Below, piece by piece: positions 11,246 to 20,225 of a DNA stretch of 64,000 nucleotides. Below the pieces are notes generated by a model. The model did no database searches, was not told the DNA's origin, and saw only the letters and a list, made by a program, of their open reading frames with translations. Source of the stretch: Eriocheir sinensis (Eukaryota; Arthropoda; Malacostraca; Decapoda; Varunidae); NCBI RefSeq assembly GCF_024679095.1, contig NW_026110519.1, forward strand, positions 123,270-187,269, written 5' to 3'. Position 1 is the stretch's first letter. Each line of letters starts with the position of its first letter. The translations under genes and the position numbers were made by a program.

Positions 11246-11372
11246 GTAGAAATGCAACGTTTTGGAGTCTTCTGATTAATGTAAAATCACTTAGGTTTAA
11301 GGACAGACCACAAGTCTGGACCATAGAGGTCTGTGTGGTCTGATTTTCTATGTAAATCTATGTAAATCTATG

Positions 11373-11628
11373 ATACGTCTAGCGCAACAGAAAGTTTCAC
11401 CGAAACGGCTAGAGAGGATGACCAGGAGTCAGTTTAGAGCAAGAAGATCGCCAGTAGAACGCCACTTGCGGAATCCATACTGGCGATCAGATAGAAGGTT
11501 AGAAGTGGAAAGGTGCTTTTGAATCTTTCGAGTTTAGGATTGATTCAAAAGCCTTAGATGAACAGGAAAGTAAAGCTATAGGGCAGTAGTTTGAGGATTG
11601 GAACGGTCACCCTTCTTGGGCACATATG
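11373..11628 (-). pseudogene. Jockey-like RT, inverted 5' segment of the 11.4-13.0 kb insertion
   Basis: On the minus strand it reads VPKKGDRSNPSNYRPIALL, SKAFESILNSKIQKHL, LLSDRQYGFRKWRSTGDLL and LTDSWSSSLA, which are the finger and early palm motifs of a Jockey-clade reverse transcriptase. A plus-strand segment carrying the later part of the same protein starts near 11640. This arrangement, with an inverted upstream part, an internal gap (the YADD region is missing) and a sense downstream part, is the signature of twin priming during insertion. It begins directly at the 3' tail of the CR1/L2-like element. Confidence 0.85.
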
Positions 11629-12132
11629 AACTGAAAACAATCTTCCAAACACCCTATCCCTATTCTTCGACAACTCCCAGCTTTCACCTTCGTCAACACT
11701 AAAAATCCTCTGTCTATCCTTAACTCAAAATCTTCACTGGAAACTTCTCATCTCCTCATTTACTAAATCAGCTTCCTCGAGGGTGGGCGTTCAGTATCGT
11801 CTCCGCCAGTTCTTCTCCCCCACACAGTTGCTATCCATATACACAGGCCTTGTCCCCCTCGTATGGTGTATGCATCTCACGTGTGAGGGCTCCACTCCAC
11901 AGCTCTTCTGGACAGAGTGGAGTCTAAGGCTCTTCGTCTGATCAGCTCTCCTCCTCTTACTGATAGTCTTCTGCTTCTCTAACTCCGCCGCCATATTGCC
12001 TCCCTTTTATCTTCTATCGATATTTTCAAGCTGACTGCTCTTCTGAACTTGCTAACTGCATGCCTACCCCCTCCCCCTCCCTTTGGCCATACACGACTTT
12101 CTACTCAAGCTCATCCCTTTCCTTAAATCCTG

Positions 12133-12755
12133 AAGGCGGTGTCACACTAGCACTTTTTCCGTCAACTTTTCCGTCGTTTTCTGAAAATCGTCGCTATCTT
12201 GGCTACGGCCTGTCACACAAACGGTGTCTCGTCTGAAACTTTCTGTCGGCACAGACCAAGGAATGTAAACAAACATGGAGTCCACGCTGCGGCAAAGATA
12301 CGCTGCTCTTAACCTAACACTGTGTATTGTGAGACTTAGACAGGCTAAACAAGCCAAAAAGCGTGCATGGATGCGCTCATGGTTGGGTCGTCGGGAAGAG
12401 AAAGTGTGTACCATAGGCTGTTAAAGAGCTGAGTTTAGAGGATCATGAGACTCTGAAGGAATTGGATCCAGGTTGGACAAGGCCAGTACCACAGACTTCT
12501 GGAGTTAGTGACACCTCTTATTGCCAGAAATGACACCAGGATGAGGAAGGCTGTCACTGCAGCAGAGCGTTTGAGACAGGTTGAAGCCACGCGGAAAGTC
12601 TCGGTCTTAGTCTTGGAAATGTAAACAAAGGCGGAAATTTGCAGGCGGAAACGATCCTGATCGTCTGACAAATTCATACGATAAGTTCATGCGGAACGAT
12701 GAAAAATCGACGAAATCGCATTAATCGACGGAAAAGTGCTGTGTGACACCACCTT
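12133..12755 (+). mobile_element. Harbinger-type nonautonomous DNA transposon, 623 bp
   Basis: The ends are terminal inverted repeats. The left reads AAGGCGGTGTCACACTAGCA and the right, reverse-complemented, AAGGTGGTGTCACACAGCAC, both followed by CTTTTCCGTC-like sequence (about 30 bp in total). The interior carries the start of a Harbinger nuclease-like gene, so it is an internally deleted derivative. It sits inside a Jockey reading frame, which fixes its limits closely. A target-site duplication is not obvious: the flanks are CCTG on the left and TACG on the right. Confidence 0.8.
12275..12580 (+). pseudogene. Harbinger transposase (HARBI1-like) N-terminal remnant
   Basis: Starting from ATG at 12275 the frame reads MESTLRQRYAALNLT and AKKRAWMRSWLGRREEK. 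After a small indel it continues VYHRLLKELSLEDHE, then, past another break, QYHRLLELVTPLIARNDTRM and RKAVTAAERL. This is the characteristic N-terminus of PIF/Harbinger nuclease proteins, a DDE-type transposase ahead of its catalytic region. The frame then runs into unrelated sequence, so the DDE domain is lost and the fragment cannot be active. The surrounding 623 bp element with inverted repeats supports the assignment. Confidence 0.75.
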
Positions 12756-13058
12756 TACGCACGAGTTAACCAGCATCTTCACTTTTCATCCCTCACGCTG
12801 GTAAACTCAGGAACGATCTTTCTTCATCTGTATTTTCTCCTGCCTACGACTTGAACTCATTCAAGAGGAAGGTATCAGGACACCTCTTCTCACGTAATTG
12901 ACTGCTCTTTCAGGCACCCTCTTCGAATTCTTTATAAGACAGCGAGTAGCCGGCTTTTTATTGTTGTTTCCTTTTTTTTGTGCCCTTGTTCTGTCTCCTT
13001 CGCTGTAAAAAAATAAAAAAAAGTGCAGTCAGCTTTATTCCTCTGATGTAAAAAAAAA

Positions 13059-13170
13059 TGCTTTTACTCTTTCATACTACCTCATTTCGAGTACTGTCAT
13101 TCCGTTTGGATTTCTGCAGCTGAGTCTCACTTAAAGCTGTTGAATAGAGTGTTCAACCAGAGTAGTTATA
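13059..13170 (+). pseudogene. Another non-LTR RT C-terminal fragment
   Basis: The frame reads FYSFILPHFEYCHSVWISAA then ESHLKLLNRVFNQ. This is the thumb region block (LPHFEYCSxVW) of Jockey/I-group reverse transcriptases and differs from the neighbouring Jockey family. It ends exactly where the giant inverted repeat begins. Confidence 0.75.
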
Positions 13171-13174
13171 ATAT

Positions 13175-13690
13175 TGCCATACTGGCTTGTTTTGGCGGGG
13201 CAATGGGGCGTGGGGCGGGGCGGAAAAAACAGCCGTAGTGGCGGCTGTCATACCGGCTTGTTTTGGCGGGGCAAGGGAGCGTGGGGCGGGGCGGAAAAAA
13301 CACGTGGGGCGGGAGGCGGAAGGACATCCGTAGTATCCTGCGCCATAGCGGCTGGTTTTGGCGGGGCAAGGGGGCGTGGGGCGGTGAGGAAAAAACTGCC
13401 GGCGTGGCGGCTGTCATAACCTTGTTTTGGCAGGGCAGGGAGCGTGGGGCGGGGCGGAAAAAACACGTGGGCAGGAGGCGGAAGGACATCGTAGTATCCT
13501 GCGCCATAGCGGCTTGTTTGGCAGGGGCAAGGGGCGTGGGGCAGGCGGAAAAACAGCCGTAGTGGCGCCTGTCATACCGGATTGTTTTGGCGGGGCAAGG
13601 GAGCGTGGGGCGGAGGCGGAAAGACTTCCGTAGTATCCTATGTCATAGCGGGTTGTTTTGGCGGGGCAAGGGAGCGTGGGGCGGGACAGA
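13175..13690. repeat. GC-rich minisatellite, alternating 70-95 bp units (left arm)
   Basis: Every unit begins CTTGTTTTGGCGGGGCAAGG and carries GTGGGGCGG-GGAAAAAAC. Two unit types alternate: a short one ending GGCGGCTGTCATACCGG and a longer one ending CGTAGTATCCTGCGCCATAG. About six units are present. The mirror array is at 27245-27680. Confidence 0.9.
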
Positions 13691-13889
13691 GAGGGATCGG
13701 CAGTGACATGCTATGGGGAGGGAGCGAGGGATGTGCTATGGTGCGATTGGTGGGAGGTGACGAGTCCAGGGCGGCGGACATGGGCTGCGCCATGCCTCGT
13801 TCTGTCTTAGAGGGCGTGTAGGGTGAAGTAGTGACGCCATGCTGAGATGCTATACTTAACAGTTACGCCTTTGTTACCTGTTAGCTTTG

Positions 13890-13933
<44 letters not shown>

Positions 13934-14127
13934 TGGTAAATAAGAGTTTGAGATTAATCAAGTACACAAAGTTATGTTGTATACATTAAAACTCTGTCTT
14001 TGAGAAAGAAAGTATAGTAACTGTATCTTTTTATTTTGGGGAAGATGATGCATAAGTAACCGCACACATGTTAAACATAGAGTTTGAGGTTAAGCATATA
14101 CGTTAAGTACACTAATAACACAAAGTT
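13691..14127. other. Spacer with (CA)n array, no gene
   Basis: The part up to about 13828 is shared with the right arm (27105-27250). Bases of about 13829-14012 are unique to the left arm and include a CA array (about 13892-13929). In the same place the right arm carries a SINE. From about 14012 the arms match again. Confidence 0.7.
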
Positions 14128-14343
14128 ATGTTAAGAAAAGGAGAGAGAAAAGAGGAGAAAAGGAGAGGAAGAAAAGAAAGGAGAAAGGGAAAGAAAAGGA
14201 GAAAAGAGAGGATAAAGGAAGAGAGGATAAAAGAGAGAGAGAGAAAGCGAGAGAGAGAAAGAGGAGAAAAGGAGAAGAAAAGAGGAGAAAGGAGAGGAAG
14301 AGAGAGAAAAAGGAGAAAGGAGAGAGAGAGTAAGAGAGAGTAG
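14128..14343. repeat. Purine-rich (GA/GAA) tract (left arm)
   Basis: The plus strand is almost entirely A and G, in irregular AGAGAG and AAAGGAG runs. The counterpart at about 26530-26765 is adjacent to a very long pure CT array that the left arm lacks. Confidence 0.9.
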
Positions 14344-14344
14344 G

Positions 14345-14990
14345 CGAAGATGAAAAGGACAAAGAAAGGAAGAAGAGAAATTATATGAATGACGGGGAGT
14401 CACAGTTGAAAATATACTATGGAAGATGGCGATGATGGGAAAGTCGTTACGTAAAATTCGCTACACACCTGCTTCCGCCCTTCACACCACCCACCCCACC
14501 CTCCTCTAGCAGATGTGTTAGGTATCTACCACTCTCCCGCGTTAGGAGAACAAAGCTGAGCCCTGGTGTGAACAGCTTAACGTCACAGTGTTGACTCGTC
14601 TCTGTTGCGGGATGATGGTATATTTCTCGTGAGAATGAGAAGCAATGCTTTGTGTAAACAGTGTGGGAGAAGAAAGTCGTTTAGTGGATCGTGTCGGTCG
14701 TGCGTCGACAGTGACCGCCGTGGAGATGACTCTTTGTTTAAACATTGTGGGAGACGTTTCACATCTCTCCTTCCGTCCATGAGTGTTCTTCACCACGAGT
14801 TAACAATGCAGAAAAACTCTGTGAAAGCTGTGGAATGGTATTCGGTGAGATACATCTGCATCCCCTCCCCCCTTTCCCGCGTTTTTCCGAGCGTCAAGAT
14901 GAAATTAAACTACCACCGCGATAGTCTTTATATAAGGAATAGTTAAAATTAGTGGGATTTTATGATTTTTATTGATATCTAGTGAGAAAC
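14345..14990. repeat. Low-copy repeat block; one copy left arm, two copies right arm
   Basis: This block occurs once here and twice, inverted, at about 24065-24770 and 25210-25870. A plus-strand open frame (14605-14946) contains cysteine pairs (CKQC, CRSC) and a CGRRF motif that look slightly like zinc-finger remnants. In the copies the frames differ, so a functional protein is not supported. Confidence 0.6.
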
Positions 14991-15177
14991 TAACATGCCA
15001 AAATCTTATATTTGCTTAATGCAGGTCGATTATTTTTCGTTTGTGTTAAATCCAAACCAGTCTGAATAGTTAAACCATTACATGAACACAATAAATTTTG
15101 AATTACACTCTAAAAATACATCTTAATTCTGGATGAGAGGGATTCAGACAAGTTATATTACACACATATGGCATACA

Positions 15178-15179
15178 TG

Positions 15180-15245
<66 letters not shown>

Positions 15246-15316
15246 TTGTTAAAATGCATGTCAATTCTGGATGGGGGATAATTCAGACAAGTTATAGTAC
15301 ACACAGGGCATACATG

Positions 15317-15372
<56 letters not shown>
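15178..15372. repeat. Two (TAA)n arrays separated by a 76-bp spacer (left arm)
   Basis: TAA/AAT arrays lie at 15178-15242 and 15317-15372. The spacer (ATGCATGTCAATTCTGGATG ... GGCATACATGA) also occurs before the first array. The composite spacer-plus-array unit is tandemly repeated, with one more copy in the right arm. Confidence 0.95.
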
Positions 15373-15373
<1 letters not shown>

Positions 15374-15521
15374 TTGCAACGTTCTGTGGATCATAGTACG
15401 TTTCTACTACCTAGTTACCACGTCCCCATCACCTTTAAGAACCCTTTACTTCATCTCCATTACGCCAATGCTATGTATTGGTACCTTTAATGTGCATATT
15501 CCCACAACCTTTCTGATAATC

Positions 15522-15715
15522 GGGGAGCTAAATGGTGCAGTGGTTAGCACACTCGGCTCATAACCGAGAGAGACCAGGTTCGATTCCCGGGCGGAGTGGA
15601 AAAATTTGCTGGGATTAAACCTTCCACTCATATCCTTGAGCATGCGAAGAATGAAGTGTAAAAAAAACACTTTTATCTCGTAAAGGAAAATACAATCACA
15701 AAGGGTAGGTCAAGT
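15522..15715 (+). mobile_element. tRNA-derived SINE (left arm)
   Basis: The head contains a polymerase III A box (TGGTGCAGTGG, 15533-15543) and B box (GGTTCGATTCC, 15577-15587). Its anticodon-like arm is TCGG-CTCATAA-CCGA, a CAT anticodon as in methionine tRNA. The acceptor ends do not pair well, and a non-tRNA body follows (GGGATTAAACCTTCCACTCA ... GAGCATGCGAAG). The body recurs without the head at 16534, which shows it is a SINE rather than a tRNA gene. The inverted copy is at 23215-23416. Confidence 0.75.
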
Positions 15716-16533
15716 AGATCATTGCGTTTTTTTTGTGTGTGTGTTTTTGCTACGTTACTGTTACCTTCAGCGTGAATATTGCCACATTCTTCCTACTAAG
15801 CATACCATTACCTTTCTGCTACGTTTCTTGCAACGGTTCCTTCTATTACCTGTGTCATACATCATATCTTCGTTAACTGCTCACAGTCACATAACCATAA
15901 ATTTTACTTTTCGTTAATGCATATAAACGACGCTGAAAATCAATGTAGTTACACTTGAAGATGAGATGATCGTAAAAATCTAACTTGTTCTTAGTCAGCA
16001 AATGAGCAAAGATAAGACAAGACAAGACATTCTTAACTTATTATATTTTATTCATACTTTTCTCCTTTCTCTTTTTTTGTGTGTGTGGGGCGGGAATCAG
16101 TATATGCAATCCAATATAACACATTTATTTAGAACATGTCAAAGTGCTAATTATTGCGAGGGTGATTTTTTTTTTTCTATTTGAAAAAAACAAAAAAACA
16201 GACATATAATTCGCTAGTTAAGGCACTTGTTCTTTCCAGACATTATGGAAATGATTTTGATGACGGTAAAATCTTGAACTCCATATAAGCATTGTAACGC
16301 TGTTACCTTCACTAATTCCACACATTCATTTGCTTACGGGAGGATATAATAAGAAAGAAAAGATAGTTATACTTTGAGCTTTCAGAAAAATAGGTAATTT
16401 AACTACAACTTTAACTATATTTTTTTCCTAGACACTTAAAAAAAAACCTCCCATAACATGACACAATTCTCAAAATGAATCTTAAGTACATTAGGAAGCA
16501 GAGTATGCACTTTTTAGGGGGTATAGAAAAATG
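15716..16533. other. No gene recognised
   Basis: AT-rich sequence with T runs and short open frames without domain similarity. It is shared in mirror orientation with the right arm. Confidence 0.5.
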
Positions 16534-16760
16534 ATTTTGCTGGGATTAAACCTTCCCATACTCATATCCTTGAGCATGCGAAGACAATGGTGTGAAAAAA
16601 AAAACCATCAAAATTATATAAAAAAAAAAAAATACACTCATCACATTTTTTTCTACCCAAATGTTCGATCCCATCCACACTATGAATGGCGAAAAAAAAA
16701 AAAAACTAGGTATTGCTCGTAAAGGAAGTAATACAATCACAAAGGAGTACGTCAAGCTGT
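16534..16760 (+). mobile_element. SINE body fragment lacking the tRNA head (left arm)
   Basis: Begins TTTGCTGGGATTAAACCTTC and contains CTCATATCCTTGAGCATGCG, identical in order to the body at 15600-15655. It continues through A runs to a CTCGTAAAGGAAGTAATACAATCACAAAGG-like end that is also shared with the full SINE. The mirror copy is at about 22190-22425. Confidence 0.7.
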
Positions 16761-17949
16761 CAATACACCAACCAAAACGACAAAAAAAAAAAAAAGATAT
16801 ACTTTCCCCTGAAATAAAATGATCTTATCAAGCAAATATATTATAATATGTTACCTAATTCATTAAGGACAAGGTCAACAATACCAAGGGATTATAGTGG
16901 GTCCTATTAGAGTAGTGTGGAATGGAACCAAACCACAGTAAACCACAGGATTAGGTCAACAATATAAATGTATCTCCAAGCTCCTATTAGAAAGTAGTAT
17001 GTAATGGAACCCAAACACCAGGAAACCATGGAGTTAATGTGATCAACGCATGATACTCAGATATGGAGGAAAATTAGAGAACCATATTTTTTTTTATCAA
17101 TTAATGTGACCAGTAATGTTAATTTTATAACCAGAGACCAATGAGGACTAAAATATTTATGTATTTCTGTATTGCCAGAACACTTTAAACCTAGAGAAAG
17201 GACGCGGGATAACCATGGGCCTGAACCGGGCCTTCAGAGAAAACTTATCAAAACGTACTGGAGGAAACCAATTAGTTAATGTATGGAAGGGTATTAGTGA
17301 CATGTCATCATGTATAACTAAGGTGGGCAGAACTCACTCTCTTATGTGCTTAGCGTATTATTAATCTTTTCACCTGTTGATGATCATTACCAAAAGGGAA
17401 TACACACTAAATAAATAGAAGATAAGTGAATGTAAAACAAGTACCAAATTAAGCATGTTAGAAACCAGACAGGCTCTACAGTATTCCGGACATACAGGCT
17501 GACAATCAATGATCTAGCATTGTTGAAACCGACAGCTTAATAGGGAATATATTACTGGATTACCTTATCCTAATCTTAGCGTATACTATGCATCATCAAA
17601 TATTGTATGCAGAGAAAATAAAGGAGTTACCAAATGACTAGCAAATTAAACTGAAAATAAAAGAGTACGACAAGTACATATCAATTTTGGTTACACATAG
17701 TATCAAAAGATAAAAAAAAGTTCATTGATTAGGATCAGGTATGTAAAAGGGAATTGCGGGTCAAAAACTAAATACATGGAATTCACAGTATATACAGTAA
17801 ACTGAGTAAAATTACAGAAAAAAAAATTAATAAACCAATAAACATTACGTTTCAATGAATATTGTTCATATAAATTCTTCCTGGAAGACTTTGATTATTG
17901 AAAAATAAATCCTCCCACTTGTGAACACTATGATCAGTAGTTCTTAATA
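16761..17949. other. No gene recognised
   Basis: AT-rich DNA with no open frame of coding character. Phrases such as TAGGTCAACAATATAAATG and GACAAGGTCAACAATACCAA recur (about 16870-17040), suggesting a local imperfect duplication of roughly 100 bp. Confidence 0.5.
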
Positions 17950-18720
17950 CCAGTATTTCATGATTTTAATTCAATTAGGTGAATATTTCCTCTATTACCA
18001 CTTTTCCTTTTGGAATTTTATTCTTCCACTTGATAGTTTTAAACACTTTTGAGTGTTTTGATGTCTCATTGTTGTAAAAATGAATATAACCATAATTATG
18101 ACAATTGGGAGATTGTATTACTCACGCGCCGACATCTCGTTTTCTACTCAATAACTGCTCTTTTGTTGCTATACGTTACATGTTACGTTACGTTACGTCA
18201 CGTTACATAATGCGTTATATATTTTCTACTGCCTTTAAACCTTCCGTAAAAAGAACATTGGGGTGTATAGATGAAAACAACGGTAAATCTTTCCTCTATT
18301 CGCGGGTTCTCTTTTTTCTTTCTATTTTTCCATTGATAGAATTTAAGCTCTTTAGTGTTTTGAAGCATCATTTGTTGTGGAAATGAATACTAGCCGTTAT
18401 ATGACCACGTCAACGGAGTTAAGATTGGTGATACCTCAATATACTCAAAAAGGCTTAACAATTATCAAATGGAAGAAAAATACAAAAAAAAAAAAAACAG
18501 GAAATAATAATAAAGGAAAGAAATATCAAAGTGTGAAAATAGACATGAAATGTTGAAATGGGCGTGATCATGATGTCTCAATAGGACTTAAAGCGTACCT
18601 AGCATAGCCTATCCATCTATTTGACATGGTTATATTATAGTTAATATTCATTTGCACAACAAATGACACCTCAAAACACTCAAAAGGGTTTAAAACTATC
18701 GAATGGAAGAAAAAAAGGTG
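17950..18720. repeat. Small dispersed repeat family, about four copies in both orientations
   Basis: The phrase TTCCA-TTGATAGTTTTAAAC followed by TTTTGAGTGTTTTGA and a T-CATTTGTTGTG-AAATGAATA end occurs forward at about 18020-18100 and 18325-18395. It occurs reversed at about 18430-18480 (partial) and 18640-18710. All recur in the other arm (20220-20960). It looks like a short repeat of unknown class. Confidence 0.65.
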
Positions 18721-18734
18721 CATTACCAATAGAA

Positions 18735-19265
18735 GCGCTGAAGTCATCCTCAAGCTTTACTTAGCACTAGTTAGAGTTCATCTCGATTATGTGGTTCAGT
18801 TTTGGTCAGTCCATTAAGAATGGGTATCAAGATGTTAGAATCTGTACAGAGTAAGATGAAAAAAAGTGATTCAAAGGACGGAAAACTTTCCATATGAGGA
18901 TAGACTTTAGCATTTAAATCTGCATTCTCTAGAGAAGCGAGGTTACGAAGACGTGACTGACATTTGTAAAGGGATGAAGGGCTTTAATAGGGTTTTTTGT
19001 TGTTAAATAGTCGGGTAATGCATGTAGCAGTGGGTTTAAGATAGATAAATTCAGATTCAAAAAAGACACAGACAAGCATTGGTTTACCAAAAGAGGTGTG
19101 GATGAGTGGAATAGGCTTGGCAGTCATGCTGTGCGTGACAGTATCATAAATACATTCAAGAAGAACTTGAATAAATTCATGGCTAGTGAGGTAAGCTGGA
19201 GTTAGGCACACAGGAGATGCCTTGTCGGTCGGTCTCATGCAATTTTTTTTTTTTTTTTTTTGCGT
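18735..19265 (+). pseudogene. CR1/L2-like retrotransposon 3' end (left arm)
   Basis: Across frameshifts it reads LKLYLALVRVHLDYVVQFW, LNLHSLEKRG, GMKGFNR and then IDKFRFKKDTDKHWFTKRG, VDEWNRLGSHAVRDSI, NKFMASEV. This is the C-terminal segment plus 3' end of a CR1/L2-like element, related to 635-1185. It ends with a T run and GCGTTCTTATGTCCTTCTG. It lies at the inner end of the left arm, facing its inverted copy. Confidence 0.85.
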
Positions 19266-19714
19266 TCTTATGTCCTTCTGTTCTTCAAAAAATTCCGAGA
19301 ACTGAAACGGTAACGAAAGAAAGAAATACCATAATAACCGTGAAAATAGTCATGAAATGGGTGTGTTAGCCCACGTGGCCACATTCGACATAAACCCGTG
19401 TTGCGCAATCATAGTCTACTTGGCTGTCAGTAACAACAAAGGCAGAGTAAGAAGCGTAACGTACATACTTAGCGTAAAATATTAAAGGTAACTAACCAGA
19501 CCAACCATGTCTATCCTAGAACAGTATGCGCACAGAATGGTATAGTCGATTGGCGGGGGTCAAGTTTGTTAGGTTGTTAATCAACATAAATAAGTAAAAA
19601 AATATAAAATAGGCTACTCTTTTAGGATCACTACCCTCGGCTGAGACATATTGCTTCATCACATGACGCAATGAGGTTTCAGTACATGTGATGACAAGTT
19701 TCATATCTCAGAAA
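19262..19714. other. Central spacer of the giant inverted repeat
   Basis: About 453 bp not shared between the arms. A piece at about 19310-19370 (GAAAGAAAGAAATACC ... GAAAATAGTCATGAAATGGG) resembles 18510-18565, so the spacer partly derives from sequence also found in the arms. No gene is recognised. Confidence 0.7.
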
Positions 19715-20225
19715 AAAAGAAAAAAATTGCATGAGACCGACCGACAAGGCATCTCCTGTGTGCCTAACTCCAGCTTACCTCACTAGCCATGAATTTATTC
19801 AAGTTCTTCTTGAATGTATTTATGATACTGTCACGCACTGCATGACTGCCAAGCCTATTCCACTCATCCACACCTCTTTTGGTAAACCAATGCTTGTCCA
19901 TGTCTTTGTTGAATCTGAATTTATCTATCTTAAACCCACTGCTACATGCATTACCCGACTATTTAACAACAAAAAACCCTATTAAAGCCCTTCATCCCTT
20001 TATAAATGTCAGTCACGTCTTCTCGTAAACTTCGATTATCTAGAGAATGCAGATTTATATGCTAAAGTCTATACTCATATGGAAAGTTTTCCGTCCTTTG
20101 AATCACTTTTTTTTCATCTTACTCTGTACAGATTCTAACATCTTGATACCCATTCTTAATGGACTGACCAAAACTGAACCACATAATCGAGATGAACTCT
20201 AACTAGTGCTAAGTAAAGCTTGAGG
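19715..20225 (-). pseudogene. CR1/L2-like retrotransposon 3' end (right arm)
   Basis: Mirror copy of 18735-19265 with very few base changes, read on the minus strand, including the motifs of the C-terminal region. A forward open frame at 19731-19985 is the antisense of this and not a gene. Confidence 0.85.

Larger units (their letters stand above)
7365..11372 (+). mobile_element. Near full-length CR1/L2-like non-LTR retrotransposon (dead)
   Basis: About 4.0 kb with the complete order of a CR1/L2-group element. A short 5' leader is followed by ORF1 with a coiled coil and an SGNH esterase domain (7372-8413), ORF2 with an endonuclease and a reverse transcriptase (about 8490-11245), and a 3' end of short repeats (three copies of TATGTAAATC-type units at about 11349-11372) instead of polyA. 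Both ORFs carry frameshifts and stops, so it is inactive. The order is diagnostic; the exact clade (CR1, L2 or a relative) would need a phylogeny. It is the best preserved copy of the family whose 3' ends appear near 635, 18735 and 19715. Confidence 0.85.
11640..13015 (+). mobile_element. Jockey-like retrotransposon 3' half, split by a DNA transposon
   Basis: The plus strand gives the thumb/C-terminal region: LRQLPAFTF, SILNSKSSLETS, YRLRQFFSPTQLLSIYTGL, LTALLNLLTACLP. It is interrupted at 12133-12755 by a Harbinger-type element and then resumes with RVNQHLH-like, FKRKVSGHLFS-like and AFSPLRI-like frames, a 3' untranslated stretch, and an A-rich tail at about 13005-13022. The target in the uninterrupted Jockey was probably AAATCCTACGCACGAG. 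Frameshifts are common. The partner segment at 11373-11628 is the inverted 5' part. Confidence 0.85.
13162..19261. repeat. Left arm of giant inverted repeat (about 6.1 kb)
   Basis: From AGTAGTTATAATATTGCC at 13162 to the T run ending near 19261, this DNA is the reverse complement of 19715-27687. In compared stretches such as 17161-17340 versus 21600-21790, only a few substitutions occur per 180 bases, suggesting about 97-99% identity. Shared landmarks in mirror order are a GC-rich minisatellite, a purine-rich block, TAA arrays, a SINE, a SINE body fragment and a retrotransposon 3' end. Block differences with the right arm are listed in the findings. Confidence 0.95.

Noticed and set aside
14605..14946. 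Small zinc-finger protein in the left arm
   Set aside because: The cysteine pairs are not followed by correctly spaced histidines, and the frame is not conserved in the two right-arm copies.
15522..15599. Functional methionine tRNA gene
   Set aside because: The A and B boxes and the CAT loop are present, but acceptor pairing is poor and a SINE body follows. A related body occurs without the head nearby.
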